Assembly: GCA_023101885.1 (NCBI GenBank)
Contig: JALPQD010000394.1
Location: 434,001-498,000 of the forward strand
Reading direction: 5' to 3'
Length of the DNA stretch: 64,000 nt
Origin: Typhlomys cinereus
Taxonomy: Eukaryota; Chordata; Mammalia; Rodentia; Platacanthomyidae
Below, in pieces: positions 47,273 to 57,286 of the stretch. The position numbers were made by a program, and so were the translations under genes. The notes under the pieces were generated by a model that was not told the origin of the DNA, did no database searches, and saw only the letters and a program-made list of their open reading frames with translations. The number at the start of each line of letters is the position of its first letter. Position 1 is the stretch's first letter.

Positions 47273-50200
47273 GTAGAACCACGGGCAAATTCGGGAACCA
47301 CCATGGACTGCCTCCACCTCCTACTTGTTTACTCTGTCCTGGGATTCACAGGTTCTGCCTTATCAGGACCAGAAACCCAGGCCACCCCCCTCCCCCCCGC
47401 TTCTGCCTGGCATCTATATGTGAAGTCTAGGATCCGAACTCAGGACCTTCGCCTGAAAGGCAGAGACTTAACCCCTGAGCCACCTCTCCAGCCCCTACTT
47501 TAACTTCTTTTACATGTGTTGCCCACAGATTTCATTTAAGATACTTGTACTAGAAGGTGCCTGAGTCACTTTGGGGTGTGAATTATATATCAAGGAATTA
47601 ATTATTAAATAGAAAATTTTTTCTTCCCCTCTCTCACATTAGCCTTAAATAGTGTCTTACAAAAGAACTACAAATTCAGCTACTATACAATATATATTTC
47701 TCTGTGTTTCAACTAATGGAGTTTTGATAAATGAACATGTATTTTTAAATCCTTGAATGTTTGAAAAAATCTGATGGTCATCACAAATTATTCAGGAAGG
47801 AATCCACCTCACTATTTCATCAGCTGAGATTGTTTATTCATGGTTATTAAATAACAATGATGTGGTTTTGCAAATGTTTCATGTTAAATGATATATGTCG
47901 TTAAACAAAACTGCATATCCTGATTCTGGCTAAGCAATGGAGATGGATAAAGATGTATTAATGAAGGCATCTTAGAAGAATACTATGCAATATTCATAAA
48001 TATATATGAAGTTGTCAAGTAATATAATTTCTGAAAAGCATTTCTCCTTTACTGTAGATATGCTTTTATTTTAATGTTTAATGCCACTCTCTTAGTAGGA
48101 GGGGCATGGACTCAGAAACATATCTTTTAACTAATCAGTTGATAGTGAAAAGTTAATGTCCATGACAGTATTTAATTTTGGTGTAAAAAACAAAATGATG
48201 AAATTTTAGAGGAAATGGATGGCATTGAACACATTATATGAAGTGAAGTAATCTAAATTCGAAGGGTAATCACACATGTTCTATCTGTATTGAATCTTAT
48301 ATTCTAAATGCTAACATGTGCAGTTAAGTGGAAAGTAAGTATAAAGAGTCAAGAAAAAAAGTGAACATGAAAAAGAAAAATTAATGCATTAGAAGATGGT
48401 GTCTCACTAAAGGATGCTCCAGGAATGAGGGGCCCCCCACTGGGAGAAGGGGAGGGAGGGGGAAATGAATGAGAAAGGGAGGAGGAAGCAGGGGGGGATC
48501 CAGGGAGGGGAGGAGGGAGGAAGAGAAATGGGCTACTTATCAACTTTGTATGAGTGAAAAAAAAAGATGGTGTCTGGAAGGCGATGCAGTAAATGAACTT
48601 CAGATAAGATTATTTCCTAGTATAGAAGATTAAATTAGGGAAATTAAGATATGGAAGATAAGGGAAGAGCAGAAAACTGCATCTACATTGATAAGTTAAA
48701 GGCATTCTTGTATCATTGTTGTATCAACAACACTGCTTTATATAGGTTCGTATATGTGTTTAAATATGTGCTTAATATGTATTAAATACAACTTCATGGT
48801 TCATTAGTTATGAATAATTAAATTGTTATGAAAACTTGTGGTTTTCATTTTGTAAATAAATGGATGACTAATAAATTCATAAATAATGAATCTTTGATGT
48901 GATTGTGTGCAGTACATGCCAAAGACAGATAGAAAAACATCTCAACTTATTTTTTTCACTTGCAGAAACTAAATCAGAAGCTGAAGTTTAAGAAGGGGCT
49001 ATAACCAGTAGAGAAACTCCTTGAAGAAAGGGTTGAATATGGGAACTGCAGGAAAGCAGAAAAGAAGTATAGAGAACACTACAGATGAAAATATATGGCT
49101 AAAGAATGTGAATGCCATTAGGAATTCTCACTAATTGGTAAAACCAATACATGTCAAAGCAATAAAAAACAATGTCAGTGACATTATTGTTCATGAGAAT
49201 ATTGCTCATGGAGCGAGCTAAAACTGAAAGTGTATCTTATTTACTAGATTTTGGGTATGTCATATTTTTCTTCAGGGAGGAAATATTTGTGATTAATATG
49301 ATAGCTTAAACAAAATCTGGAGATTGGAAATCTGATTTCTCTCTGTTGAGTATGTTTTAAATTCTTATAACATATAGTTGACTTCAGTATCCTGTCTGCA
49401 TATCCATTATCACCTGGAATTGAAGACATCAGGATAAAATGCATTCTTTGAAGAAAAGTTTCAGCACACTGTTGAAGATTAAGCTAAAAGACTTCACTCA
49501 GCATCTTCTCTGGGTGAATAAGCAGTGGGGGAAATGTGTAAGGTAAGGATACAAACATATCCATGATTAAAACACAGTGTGATATACAACAAAGAAGATG
49601 CTATATACACATTTAAGAATGTTTCATGATGAATTAATTAGCACAAATTAATTGAACACATTTTTTCTTATATTGCTGGAAGAAATGCTTTTGAAGGCAA
49701 ATGTCACATGAACTCAGAAAACTTAACAAAAATCTGAACTACAAGATGAAATACCTGAAAATGGATGGTACCTGAAAATGGATGATATTGTTTTTTAATA
49801 TATACTGAATGAAGAAAAGAATTTCTATCAGTAGAGATATTTAATGGATGGTTTACTTTGGATGATATGGATAAATCAGGGTGTATGGTATAAATCCAAG
49901 TTATACATTACCTGTCTCATTAGAAATCTCATTAATAGGGCAATGGATGCATTCAAAACAACATGCATGCTTTCCTTCCACATGGGTTTTCCTGAACCCA
50001 GGACTACAACTCTTACTGCATACTGAACGAGGTATCTGAGGAAAATCATATGTGTGTCGGTAAATGCTGAAAATTAACAAAATATGCCAGTACCAAAATG
50101 CATAATTGAACAGAATCACTGTCAAGAAGATACTCATCAGTAGAGCTTACAGTATTAATACTACCTTAACTTTTATACCTTATTTTCCTTAATTTTCAAT

Positions 50201-51351
50201 TGTTAAAGACTATCTACAGATCTTAATCCTTTCAGGGAAGTGGTGGGAAGGGTAAGATCTGGATTTTTTAGGCATGAGAAAAGTTTTCAGGGATTTTCAC
50301 TGAAGGGCAAATTTTAATCTTGTCTGTCCTATATCTGGCTTAACATTGAATCTCCAAAAGGAGAAAAATTTCATCAGCCACACTCTTTAGTAAAGTGTTT
50401 CCACAGACCCATAAATATACAAGGATACTGACATGGAAGGAAATGAAAATTGCAAAGCAAAATGCATGATTTTTCCCCAGATTTATTTAACCAAAAAGAA
50501 GTTAATATAGACATTTGGTATGAGACATGATAGGATTAAAGAATTGTTAAATATACTTTCTTTAATGCACCGTAAAGCCACATTAAGAAATATCCTTAAT
50601 GTAAAAATTATAAAATATTCATTGCTAGCCTGTAAGGCAAATAAAAGGACATATAGAATCAAGAATATGAACATTATTTTGTGGTTTTGAATACATTACA
50701 GTGATATTCTACACACCTTGGTAATGCCGATAGCCCACTCTATCAAGTCTTTATGTATAGACAGTTGCTGATCTTGTAGAGCAAATTGAGAGTACATTCC
50801 AACTTTAATTGTCAGTCTAAGATTATGTGGAAAATTCCAATAGTTGAGAATGTCATATTCTGTATCACATTGCCTTTGTCCATCCAAAATCACATGGCCA
50901 CATGAAAAATTATTAACATGAATTCTCTTTAGAAATGGGTGAAGCTAAAATAGAAGAATTGGCTTGTAATGAATGGGTTTAGACAGAAAAGCATACAGGA
51001 AATCTCATGTTGGGCAGAAGGCTCAGATATCAGGTCTCTATTAGCAAGAAAAAGGACTTAAGTTTAAATACTAGGTCCCAGGTATAAATTATAAACAGAG
51101 AATTGGATAGATGGCTCAGGGATTAAGACTCCACCTATCAAAGAGAAGGTCCTGAGTTCAGATCCCAGGTTCCATGTAAAAAACACCAAGCAGAAACTGC
51201 AGTGGTCTGCACTTCTTGCCCTGTTGGGCATAGCCTGGGAAATTCCAGAAACAAGCAAAAAGGAGGCAAAAGCAATCCAGGATGATTCCCAAAGTCACCC
51301 TTGGTCTTCTATAGGGACAGAAAGTACTCTCTAATACACTCACACACACAC

Positions 51352-51398
<47 letters not shown>

Positions 51399-54300
51399 AG
51401 TAAATTTTTTAAAAATTCCAGGCAGAAATGGCAGGCTGACTTCAAGCCATGTAAGACAGAGCTTGGGAAAAACACAAATCAAATCCAAAAAAAGGAAGGA
51501 TAATCTAGGATGATTCATGAAGTCACATTTTGACTCCCACAGATACTCACAGTGCTTCTGATATACACAGATACACAGACACATGTGTACACACACACAT
51601 ACAAAGCACACACAGACTCAGACACTCCAAAAATAATAAAAAGAATAAGTGAGGGAAATCTCTTCATCTTTTCATCATTGAATACACCAAATTTATAAGA
51701 TCAAATACAGAAAATTAATTATTGCAACATTGCTGAAGATTCAAGCCAGTTAAACTGATATTTCCAAAGAAGACCTCATAATAATTATGTATTAGATAGA
51801 AAAACTAGGCACAGATAATTATTTTTTCAGTGTATACAAAATAGTCTTCAGAAAGTGAGGCACTTAAACCCAAGACTTGCCTTAGAAAGGACTCTCATGG
51901 AAAGTTTCCATAATGCTCTAAGTAGCAGTTAAAACATAAATAACACTGAACCCTCACTAGAGTGGAGCACTCAGAGGGAGGTTCTGGGGCTCACATAAAG
52001 GGGTGCTCCAGGGGATGAGAGGGAGGAAGGGAGAGGTACCAGGAGAGGGGGAGAGAGGAAAAGAGGATAAAAGGAAAGAGAGAAGGGGAGAGAATGCAAT
52101 AGGGGATGATGGGGAGGGCAGGGGACATGGAGAGGACTGGGTACCTATTGAGCCTGTATGATTAGGAAAAAAATAAAATGTGGGAAAAATGTAAATAAAA
52201 AAATTAATTGGCTAATGGCACGGTCATGTGTATATTCAGAAAATTCTAAGGAATTTAAATGAAATATGGTAGGAACTTTAAGACTACAAAAGTTCCTTAA
52301 CGTAAATATGCTGAGAATTTGACCAACTCCAAGACAGCCATACTTAAAGCTGTAAATGTTTTATGGAAAAGTAGGTACAAGTAAAGTGATTAAAACGAAA
52401 ATGTTACTGATTACTTCTCTCCCCTAATTAATATAAACTCCAATTGGTATCACTCAAAACTGCAAAATCTATGTTAGAAGGAAGATGATGGTATTAATTA
52501 AAACTTCAAATATTCTTATTAATGAGGAATTTCTGTTCAGAAATAAAACATTTCTTTATTAAAATTTACAAGTTTTTGAAAGATTTTGACATCATTAAAA
52601 TCATATTATTCCAAAATTTGTTTTCTTCTGTTACTTGTAGGTTGTCCTTAAATATCATTTTTAGAATTGTTGATCAGCCTTTTATTTTTAGGGCATGCTT
52701 ATCTTTTGTGGTGAGATGGGTTTCCTGCAGGCAGCAGATTGATGGATTGTGATTTTTAGTCCAAATTTGTAATCTGTGTTTCTTGATCGGTGAGTTAATT
52801 CCATTAACATTTAGTGTTATAATGGAGAAACTATTTTTAATTCCAGACATTTATTATGTTTAGTGGTTTTTATAAGTATATTGCTTCGCTTTTAATGGTG
52901 TTATACTTGCCTTCTGCTTTCCTGGATATGCCTGTTTTTTTCTTCAAGCTTGAGTATCATTTCTAGCATTTTTTGAAGGCCTGGTTTGGTGAACATGTAT
53001 CCCTTCAAGTTGTCTTTGTGCTGGAAGATTTTTCTTTGTCCCTCGATCATGACTGATAGTTTTGCAGGGTAAATCAGCCTGGGTTGACATTTTTGCTCAT
53101 TCAATACGTGAAGTATGTCTCTCCAAGCTCTTCTTGCTTTTGCGAAGTCATTTGTTATTTTAATAGGTTTACCTTTAAAAGTGACTTGTTTTTTCTCCCT
53201 TGAAGCTCTCAGCACCAGTTCTTTATCTTGAATGTGGAGTGTTTTGACTATTATTTGCCGTGGCGAGCTTCTGTTTTGGTCATATCTGTTTGGGATGCGG
53301 AATGCCTCTTGTGTATGGATGGGCCTCTCTTTTTTTAGATGAGGAAAGTTTTCCTTGATGATCATTTGAAAAATTTCCTCAGGGGTGGTATTTTGAGATT
53401 CTTGCTCTGGTATTCCATGAATACGCATGTTGGGCTTCTTCAGGGTGTCCCATATCTCCTGGATATTTCTCTCAAGTATCTTTTTGGCTTTAACAACCTC
53501 TTCCATTGAGCTGGTTAATACTCCCACTTTATCTTCAAGATCTGAAATTCTGTTTTCTGCTTCGGTAGTTCTGCTGATAAGACTCTCTGTGGAGTTCTGG
53601 GTTGAAGATAACTTGTCTTGTCACTCAGTTTTAAACTCTGCTTGAGTCTGCTTTAACTGCTCTATGCCAGTTTTTGTTTCTTGCACTGTTTTTCTCAACT
53701 CCTCCAAGTGACTGTTGTATTCCTCTTCAAAGCGATTGATTCGATTATTTAATTCCTCCCGGATTTCCTCTTTCATAGTATTGAACATGGTAATGATCAT
53801 ATTTTGAAGGTCGTTATCCTGGGTCAGGCTTTCTTGGCCATTTTCCATGGGTTTGTTCTCGTTGGAATCTAACATTATGGGATTAATTCTTTCAGTGGGA
53901 GATTTGTTTACTTGAGTGTTGTTTCTCATAGATTTGCACTTTGACTTTGGCATTGTCGTTTTAACTCTTAAGATCTTCTTTTAATTTCTGTGCATTTTTC
54001 ACTAAACTGAATTATTTGGCCTGGGGTTTTGGGGGTGGGCGGAGACGGAGCTTACCTAGGTCGCGCGGTGCAGGCCAGGCTGGACCGCACGCCCGCTTTC
54101 CGGGCAACGGAGTGGAGGGAAGGGAGGATGGGGCATCGGCGGGCGCTATTTAAACCTGGGGGACCTGAGGGCGGGGCCTGGGCGCAGAGGGGGTGCCCTC
54201 TCCTCCTCCCAGGCCCTGAGCGCGGCTCCGGCTGGATGGTGGGAGGAGCTGGGTCCCTTGAGCGGCCTGGGGTTCTGGGGGTGGGCGGGGTTGGAGCTTA

Positions 54301-55985
54301 CCTAGGTCCTGCGGTGCAGGCCCGGCTGTACCGCGCTGGCAGAGGAGTGGAGGGAAAGGAAATATCATTTTTACAAGGGTGGAATTACCTCCCCAAACAG
54401 ATAATTAGAGATTCTCTAATGTTTATGGAAGAATATCATGAGATGGAAGTTTGAGCTGTTATGCCTTAGTTTATGCCATCTTTTATATTGGATTTTACCT
54501 TCCAGGAGGAAATCCACAGCCCTTGAGTATTACCCAGTGACTGCATTTCTACGTGGTGTAGAGTCATCTCATGAAGAGTGTGGGCAACAACATATACAGC
54601 ATTGTATACATTGTAACTCTCTTCACTCATGAACATATCAAAAATAGATCCAGGTAATAATTCCAAGGAGGCATTGTCTAGACAACTGTCCAATCTTTCA
54701 CAGTTAGATGCAGAAAATGAGCAATTGAAAAAGTTAACCCATAATCTAGCAAGGAAGATGTCATTAGGGTATTTGGAAGGGTTAACAGTACGGATAAAAT
54801 CTGTAAAGCCATAAATTTCCTCATGGTGGGGTGAAAAAATTAGAGCTCCATGTAATGATTCTAGTATGAGATTGTGATCAACCTCAGTAGCATCAAATTT
54901 TGAACTCATGATCCAGACTTTAGATGTCATTAAAGTCTGTCCTATATTCAATAATAAGCCTTGAAGAGAATCAGTGTCCCCATAAATGATAATCACATTT
55001 GCAGAGAACATTTTAATCACATAAAAATATGGCCATCCTTTTGGATTAAGTGAAACAGTGCTGGTTGGAACCATTTCCACAAATTCTATACAGATTCTGT
55101 TCTTGTCCATCTCTCTTCTGAAGTCTGACAAGATCTCGGTACCTTTATGGTCATCTGAGATGAACAGTCCTACCCAGTTCCAGTGAAAATGAAGCAGTAA
55201 GGAGACCATAGCTTTGGCCAGAAAGGTATCCTTTGGGGCCATCTGATACAGAGATGTGAAGTGTCCACTTAAGATTGGGTCAAAAGGGCCAAAGGTAATC
55301 TGAAGGAGTTACGAAATTGGGAGTTGCATGAGAAAGAGTCCTGGGAGGAAGCTCAAAATTAGACCTCGTATGCATTAATACTCACTGAATATTTTAAGAA
55401 GGAAGCTTGTTCATTTATCATTTACTATTCTATCATATTTCTGAGAAGCTAACAAAAATAACTCATTAATCAAAGTGAGTTTAATTATAAGTATTTACAC
55501 TATATTTTTCAAAATTCTCCTAAGAATATTTGACAAATAAGCATACACATTGCAAAAGGCCTGTGGGTGAGAATATTCTGTGACTAAAAGCTTTTCAGGA
55601 TTCACAAAACATGTCATTTGTTGTCTTTAGAACTAGAAGGAACATTGAAGCAGATATTGCTTCATTCTTTTCCATCACACTAACTCTTACCTGTGGAATT
55701 TTATAAAGCTCTAACAGTGTTCCAATATGGGCAGATGTAGCCCACGATGGTCCAGTAAGTACTGCAACAGACTTGCTCTCTTTTTTGCAGGTGTAATTAG
55801 GGATCCTTCTGCCCATCCCTGACAACCATCTGAAGGGAACATGCAGTATACTCCATTCACTAAACGGAATGTTATACACATCAAATCCCAGAGATATATT
55901 AGGTAAGATGCATGGATTCCTGTTGATCTCTTCAATGGCAAAAACCAAGGACAGAACACTTTGGTAATTTCTCAACTTATACCTG
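46018..55985 (-). CDS. Vomeronasal type-2 receptor (V2R), exons 2-6; exon 1 outside window
   Basis: Class C GPCR of vomeronasal sensory neurons, which senses peptide and protein pheromones through a large extracellular Venus-flytrap domain. Joined exons: 55691-55982 (or 55985), 54499-55299, 50717-50944, 49912-50035, 46018-46964. All junctions have GT and AG, and phases match: exon 2 begins with one base that completes a codon, exons 3 and 4 are whole codons, exon 5 is 124 bases and leaves one base that joins exon 6. This gives 796 codons to the TAG at 46020-46018 with no stop or frameshift. The exon sizes (801, 228 and 124 bases for exons 3-5) are those usual for V2Rs. With a typical exon 1 of about 65-70 residues the receptor would be about 860 residues, the family norm. 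No stop or shift argues for a functional gene; exon 1 and promoter are not visible. Confidence 0.93.
47201..47496 (-). mobile_element. B2-like SINE (minus strand) in V2R intron 5
   Basis: Reverse complement of the family: head GGGGCTGGAGAGGTGGCTCAGG at 47496-47475, body, (TG)n on plus at about 47226-47271, tail AATTGAATAG. Imperfect 11-base flanking duplication ACTTTCACTTC/ACTTTAACTTC (47190-47200, 47497-47507). Confidence 0.93.
48405..48563 (+). mobile_element. 159-bp L1 3' end with target-site duplication
   Basis: Only the last part of the L1 3'UTR: CACTAAAGGATGCTCCAGG, polypurine tract, TGTATGAGTG and A9. Flanked by a 12-base duplication, AAGATGGTGTCT, at 48393-48404 and 48564-48575. Confidence 0.93.
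49912..50035 (-). CDS. V2R exon 5 (cysteine-rich domain)
   Basis: A 124-base exon encoding IPRSVCSKSCSPGFRK, then HACCFECIHCPINEISNET, the nine-cysteine domain (NCD3G type) that links flytrap and membrane domains in class C receptors. Acceptor TTTTCCTCAG, donor ACAG|GTAATG. The final G combines with AT of exon 6 to give Asp, then MDQC. Confidence 0.96.
50717..50944 (-). CDS. V2R exon 4 (end of flytrap domain)
   Basis: A 228-base, 76-codon exon from LHPFLKRIHVNNFSCGH through DTEYDILNYWNFP and KVGMYSQFALQDQQLSI to EWAIGITK. Acceptor CTATTTTAG, donor CAAG|GTGTGT. Intron 4 (50036-50716) has no recognised repeat. Intron 3 (50945-54498) holds a SINE pair, an L1 tail and an L1 5' fragment. Confidence 0.94.
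51098..51404 (+). mobile_element. Old B2-like SINE in V2R intron 3
   Basis: Diverged copy: GGATAGATGGCTCAGGG, GGTCCTGAGTTCAGATCC, body with CCAAGCAGAAACTGCAG, and an (AC)n run at about 51345-51397. Confidence 0.85.
51416..51625 (+). mobile_element. Second, headless SINE body fragment
   Basis: Starts at the body (CCAGGCAGAAATGGCAGGC) and parallels 51189-51400 through GATGATTCATGAAGTCAC and the CA-rich tail. It lacks the pol III head. Either a 5'-truncated SINE or an old tandem duplication of its neighbour. Confidence 0.65.
51951..52205 (+). mobile_element. Old L1 3' end in V2R intron 3
   Basis: CCCTCACTAGAGTGGAGCAC, polypurine tract 52010-52140, TATGATTAGGAAAAAAATAAA tail. It is the same tail variant as 19665-20575. 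No clear target-site duplication. 52206-52649 has no recognised feature. Confidence 0.8.
52664..52850 (-). pseudogene. L1 ORF2 start, element J
   Basis: ATGTCTGGAATTAAAAATAG start and about 60 codons of the endonuclease (CCLQETHLTTKD), then an abrupt end at the target-site duplication. Confidence 0.85.
52860..53953 (-). pseudogene. L1 ORF1 pseudogene, element J (mostly open)
   Basis: MPKSKCKSMRNNTQVNKSPT start, open for 110 codons, frame break near 53620, then a 208-codon open segment from 53527 with RIHGIPEQESQNTTPEEIF and NEQKCQPRLIYPAK. Damage is light: one main break before 53527, a small deletion (FAKARRAW lacks the usual SVETV) and a late frame change. It is less decayed than ORF1 of most L1s here. 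Confidence 0.85.
53990..54359 (-). promoter_or_regulatory. L1 5'UTR, short type, two monomers (element J)
   Basis: Two GC-rich units share GGGGGTGGGCGG and GGAGCTTACCTAGGTC (plus-strand wording) near 54032-54061 and 54278-54307. On the minus strand each has CCTAGGTAAGCTCC, and one has TTTAAATAGCGCC. Same type as 1937-2250. Confidence 0.65.
54499..55299 (-). CDS. V2R exon 3 (bulk of ligand-binding domain)
   Basis: An 801-base exon, 267 codons, fully open. It starts ITFGPFDPILSGHFTSLYQ, then MAPKDTFLAKAMVSLL and FHWNWVGLF, the family's conserved stretch; later VNPSKYPNDIFLARLW and SYNVYNAVYVVAHTLHEM. It ends WISSWK at donor AAG|GTAAAA (54499/54498). Acceptor CTCCTTCAG before 55299. The Venus-flytrap hinge and pheromone-contact surface fall here. 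Confidence 0.95.
55691..55985 (-). CDS. V2R exon 2 (N-terminal flytrap lobe)
   Basis: Encodes RYKLRNYQSVLSLVFAIEEI, then NRNPCILPN and, at the 3' end, SWATSAHIGTLLELYKIPQ. These are the usual landmarks of V2R exon 2 (NYQ..L.FAIEEIN near the start; GTLLELYK.PQ at the end). Potential N-glycosylation at NIS and NYT. Donor CCACAG|GTAAGAG at 55691/55690. The acceptor is a tandem TTTTCAGCAG: splicing after the first CAG starts the exon at 55985, after the second at 55982, differing by one residue and keeping phase. Confidence 0.93.
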
Positions 55986-56099
55986 CTGAAAATGCACAGA
56001 CATTATTAGGAGGCAAAATATCAGGAAAACATGTATCCCACAAAAAACAATGGATTGATAGTGAATTTCAACCAGAATAAGTTCTTAAATACTATCTAG

Positions 56100-56258
56100 A
56101 AAAAAAACACAAGATAATGCATTCCAAAAGAATAATATTAATATGGTCAATTAAATAAGACCTACAAAAAGAACATGAAGAATTCAGAGAAAAAAATTAG
56201 GACCTTAGATGAGCAGAAAAATAACAAAAAACTACATGAGATGAAAAAGGAAATAGAG
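56100..56258 (+). mobile_element. Older L1 ORF1 remnant, left part
   Basis: Lys/Glu-rich coiled-coil-like coding (MKNSEKKIRTLDEQKNNKKL, then HEMKKEIE) that continues at 63232 once the L1 at 56259 and one copy of the 16-base duplication GAAAAAGGAAATAGAG (56243-56258, 63232-63247) are removed. It lies in V2R intron 1, just upstream of exon 2. 55990-56100 is unassigned. Confidence 0.6.
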
Positions 56259-56720
56259 GGAGCCTCACGCGTCCTGGCAGCGAGCACCCAGGCCGATTCC
56301 GGCTTAGCCTGCGCCCCTGCCCAGACGACCCCAGCCCCCTCCACGCCGCCCCCTGCCTAAGGTGAGTGAGAGAGAGAGCCCAGCCCAGCCCAACCACCCC
56401 GGAGCCCCACGCGTCCTGGCGGCGAGCACCCAGGCCAACTCCGGCTTAGCCTGGGCTCCACCCCGGACCCAAGCCCCTCGCATCCTCCCGCCCCGTGCGC
56501 CTCGCCACCCCCCTAGATCCCAGGTGAAGAATTCTGCCATTGAGCCAGCGAGCAAAAGAGCCCAGCCCAGCCCCGCCCCCCCACCCGGGGGGCCACCCTG
56601 CCGGGCTGCGTGGCCGTCGGCTTAGCCCCTGGGGCCCCGCCCTAGACCTCAGCCCCTCGCACCCTCCTGCAACCCCGCGCCTCCCCCCTCCCCAGGTCGC
56701 AGGTGAAGAATTCTGCCATC
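56259..56720 (+). promoter_or_regulatory. CpG-dense L1 5'UTR monomer array, element K
   Basis: GAGCCTCACGCGTCCTGGCA and GAGCCCCACGCGTCCTGGCG start near 56260 and 56401, period about 141. AGGTGAAGAATTCTGCCAT occurs near 56523 and 56701. Dense CpG. A GTGAGTGAG donor-like motif lies at about 56360. Likely L1 promoter; open frames across it are composition effects. Confidence 0.7.
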
Positions 56721-57286
56721 AACATTAGACCCTCTGCCTCTCTGGCCCACTGGGGACCTATGCACGTAGTCCACGGAAGACACACTGCTACTCAGAATTC
56801 AATAGAGACCAAAGGAAACTCAAGCAAAATTCTAAGGAACAAAGGGAACACAGGCCATACATCTGGACTCCACTACAATCATTACATCACATGGGCGAGT
56901 TTCTTCTCAATCAGCCCAAAGATAAGTAAACTTTTTCTTTTCACCTTACTGATCCTTTAAAGTATCAATGCTGTAGATCAACTTTCTCCTACAGCCACCC
57001 CACAACATACAACTCCAGGGAGTACACCACTGACCCCCACATTTCACCAAGATACTAAATCGTAAAAGTGCACTAGCAAACTAATATTCACCCCCTGGTA
57101 ACATAACCTGACTTAACTGACATACTAACAGCCTAGTAGCCTCATCTAAGATATAACGATAACAACACACAAACATACCCAATCCAAGGCAAGCACTAGT
57201 AATAACTGGCAAGTGTAACAATACCAACTAGGTGGATTCAGTGAAAAACACACAGAAACTGAAAGGTCCTAAAAAACAAAACAACA

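Larger units (their letters stand above)
52664..54359 (-). mobile_element. L1 5'-only fragment (element J) with target-site duplication and no poly(A)
   Basis: Minus strand: 5'UTR 54359-53990 (two monomers of about 247 bases), ORF1 53953-52860, ORF2 start 52850-52664. It is bounded by a perfect 14-base duplication, AAATATCATTTTTA, at 52650-52663 and 54360-54373. It lacks the rest of ORF2, the 3'UTR and any A-tail, unlike every other TSD-flanked L1 here. Its 3' end, ATCAACAATTC about 17 bases after AATAAA, matches the end of the plus-strand piece at 3614. Confidence 0.9.

Noticed and set aside
56304..56728. CpG island of a host gene
   Set aside because: The CpG-rich block is immediately followed by the L1 spacer and ORF1 and starts exactly at the target-site duplication, so it is the L1 promoter.
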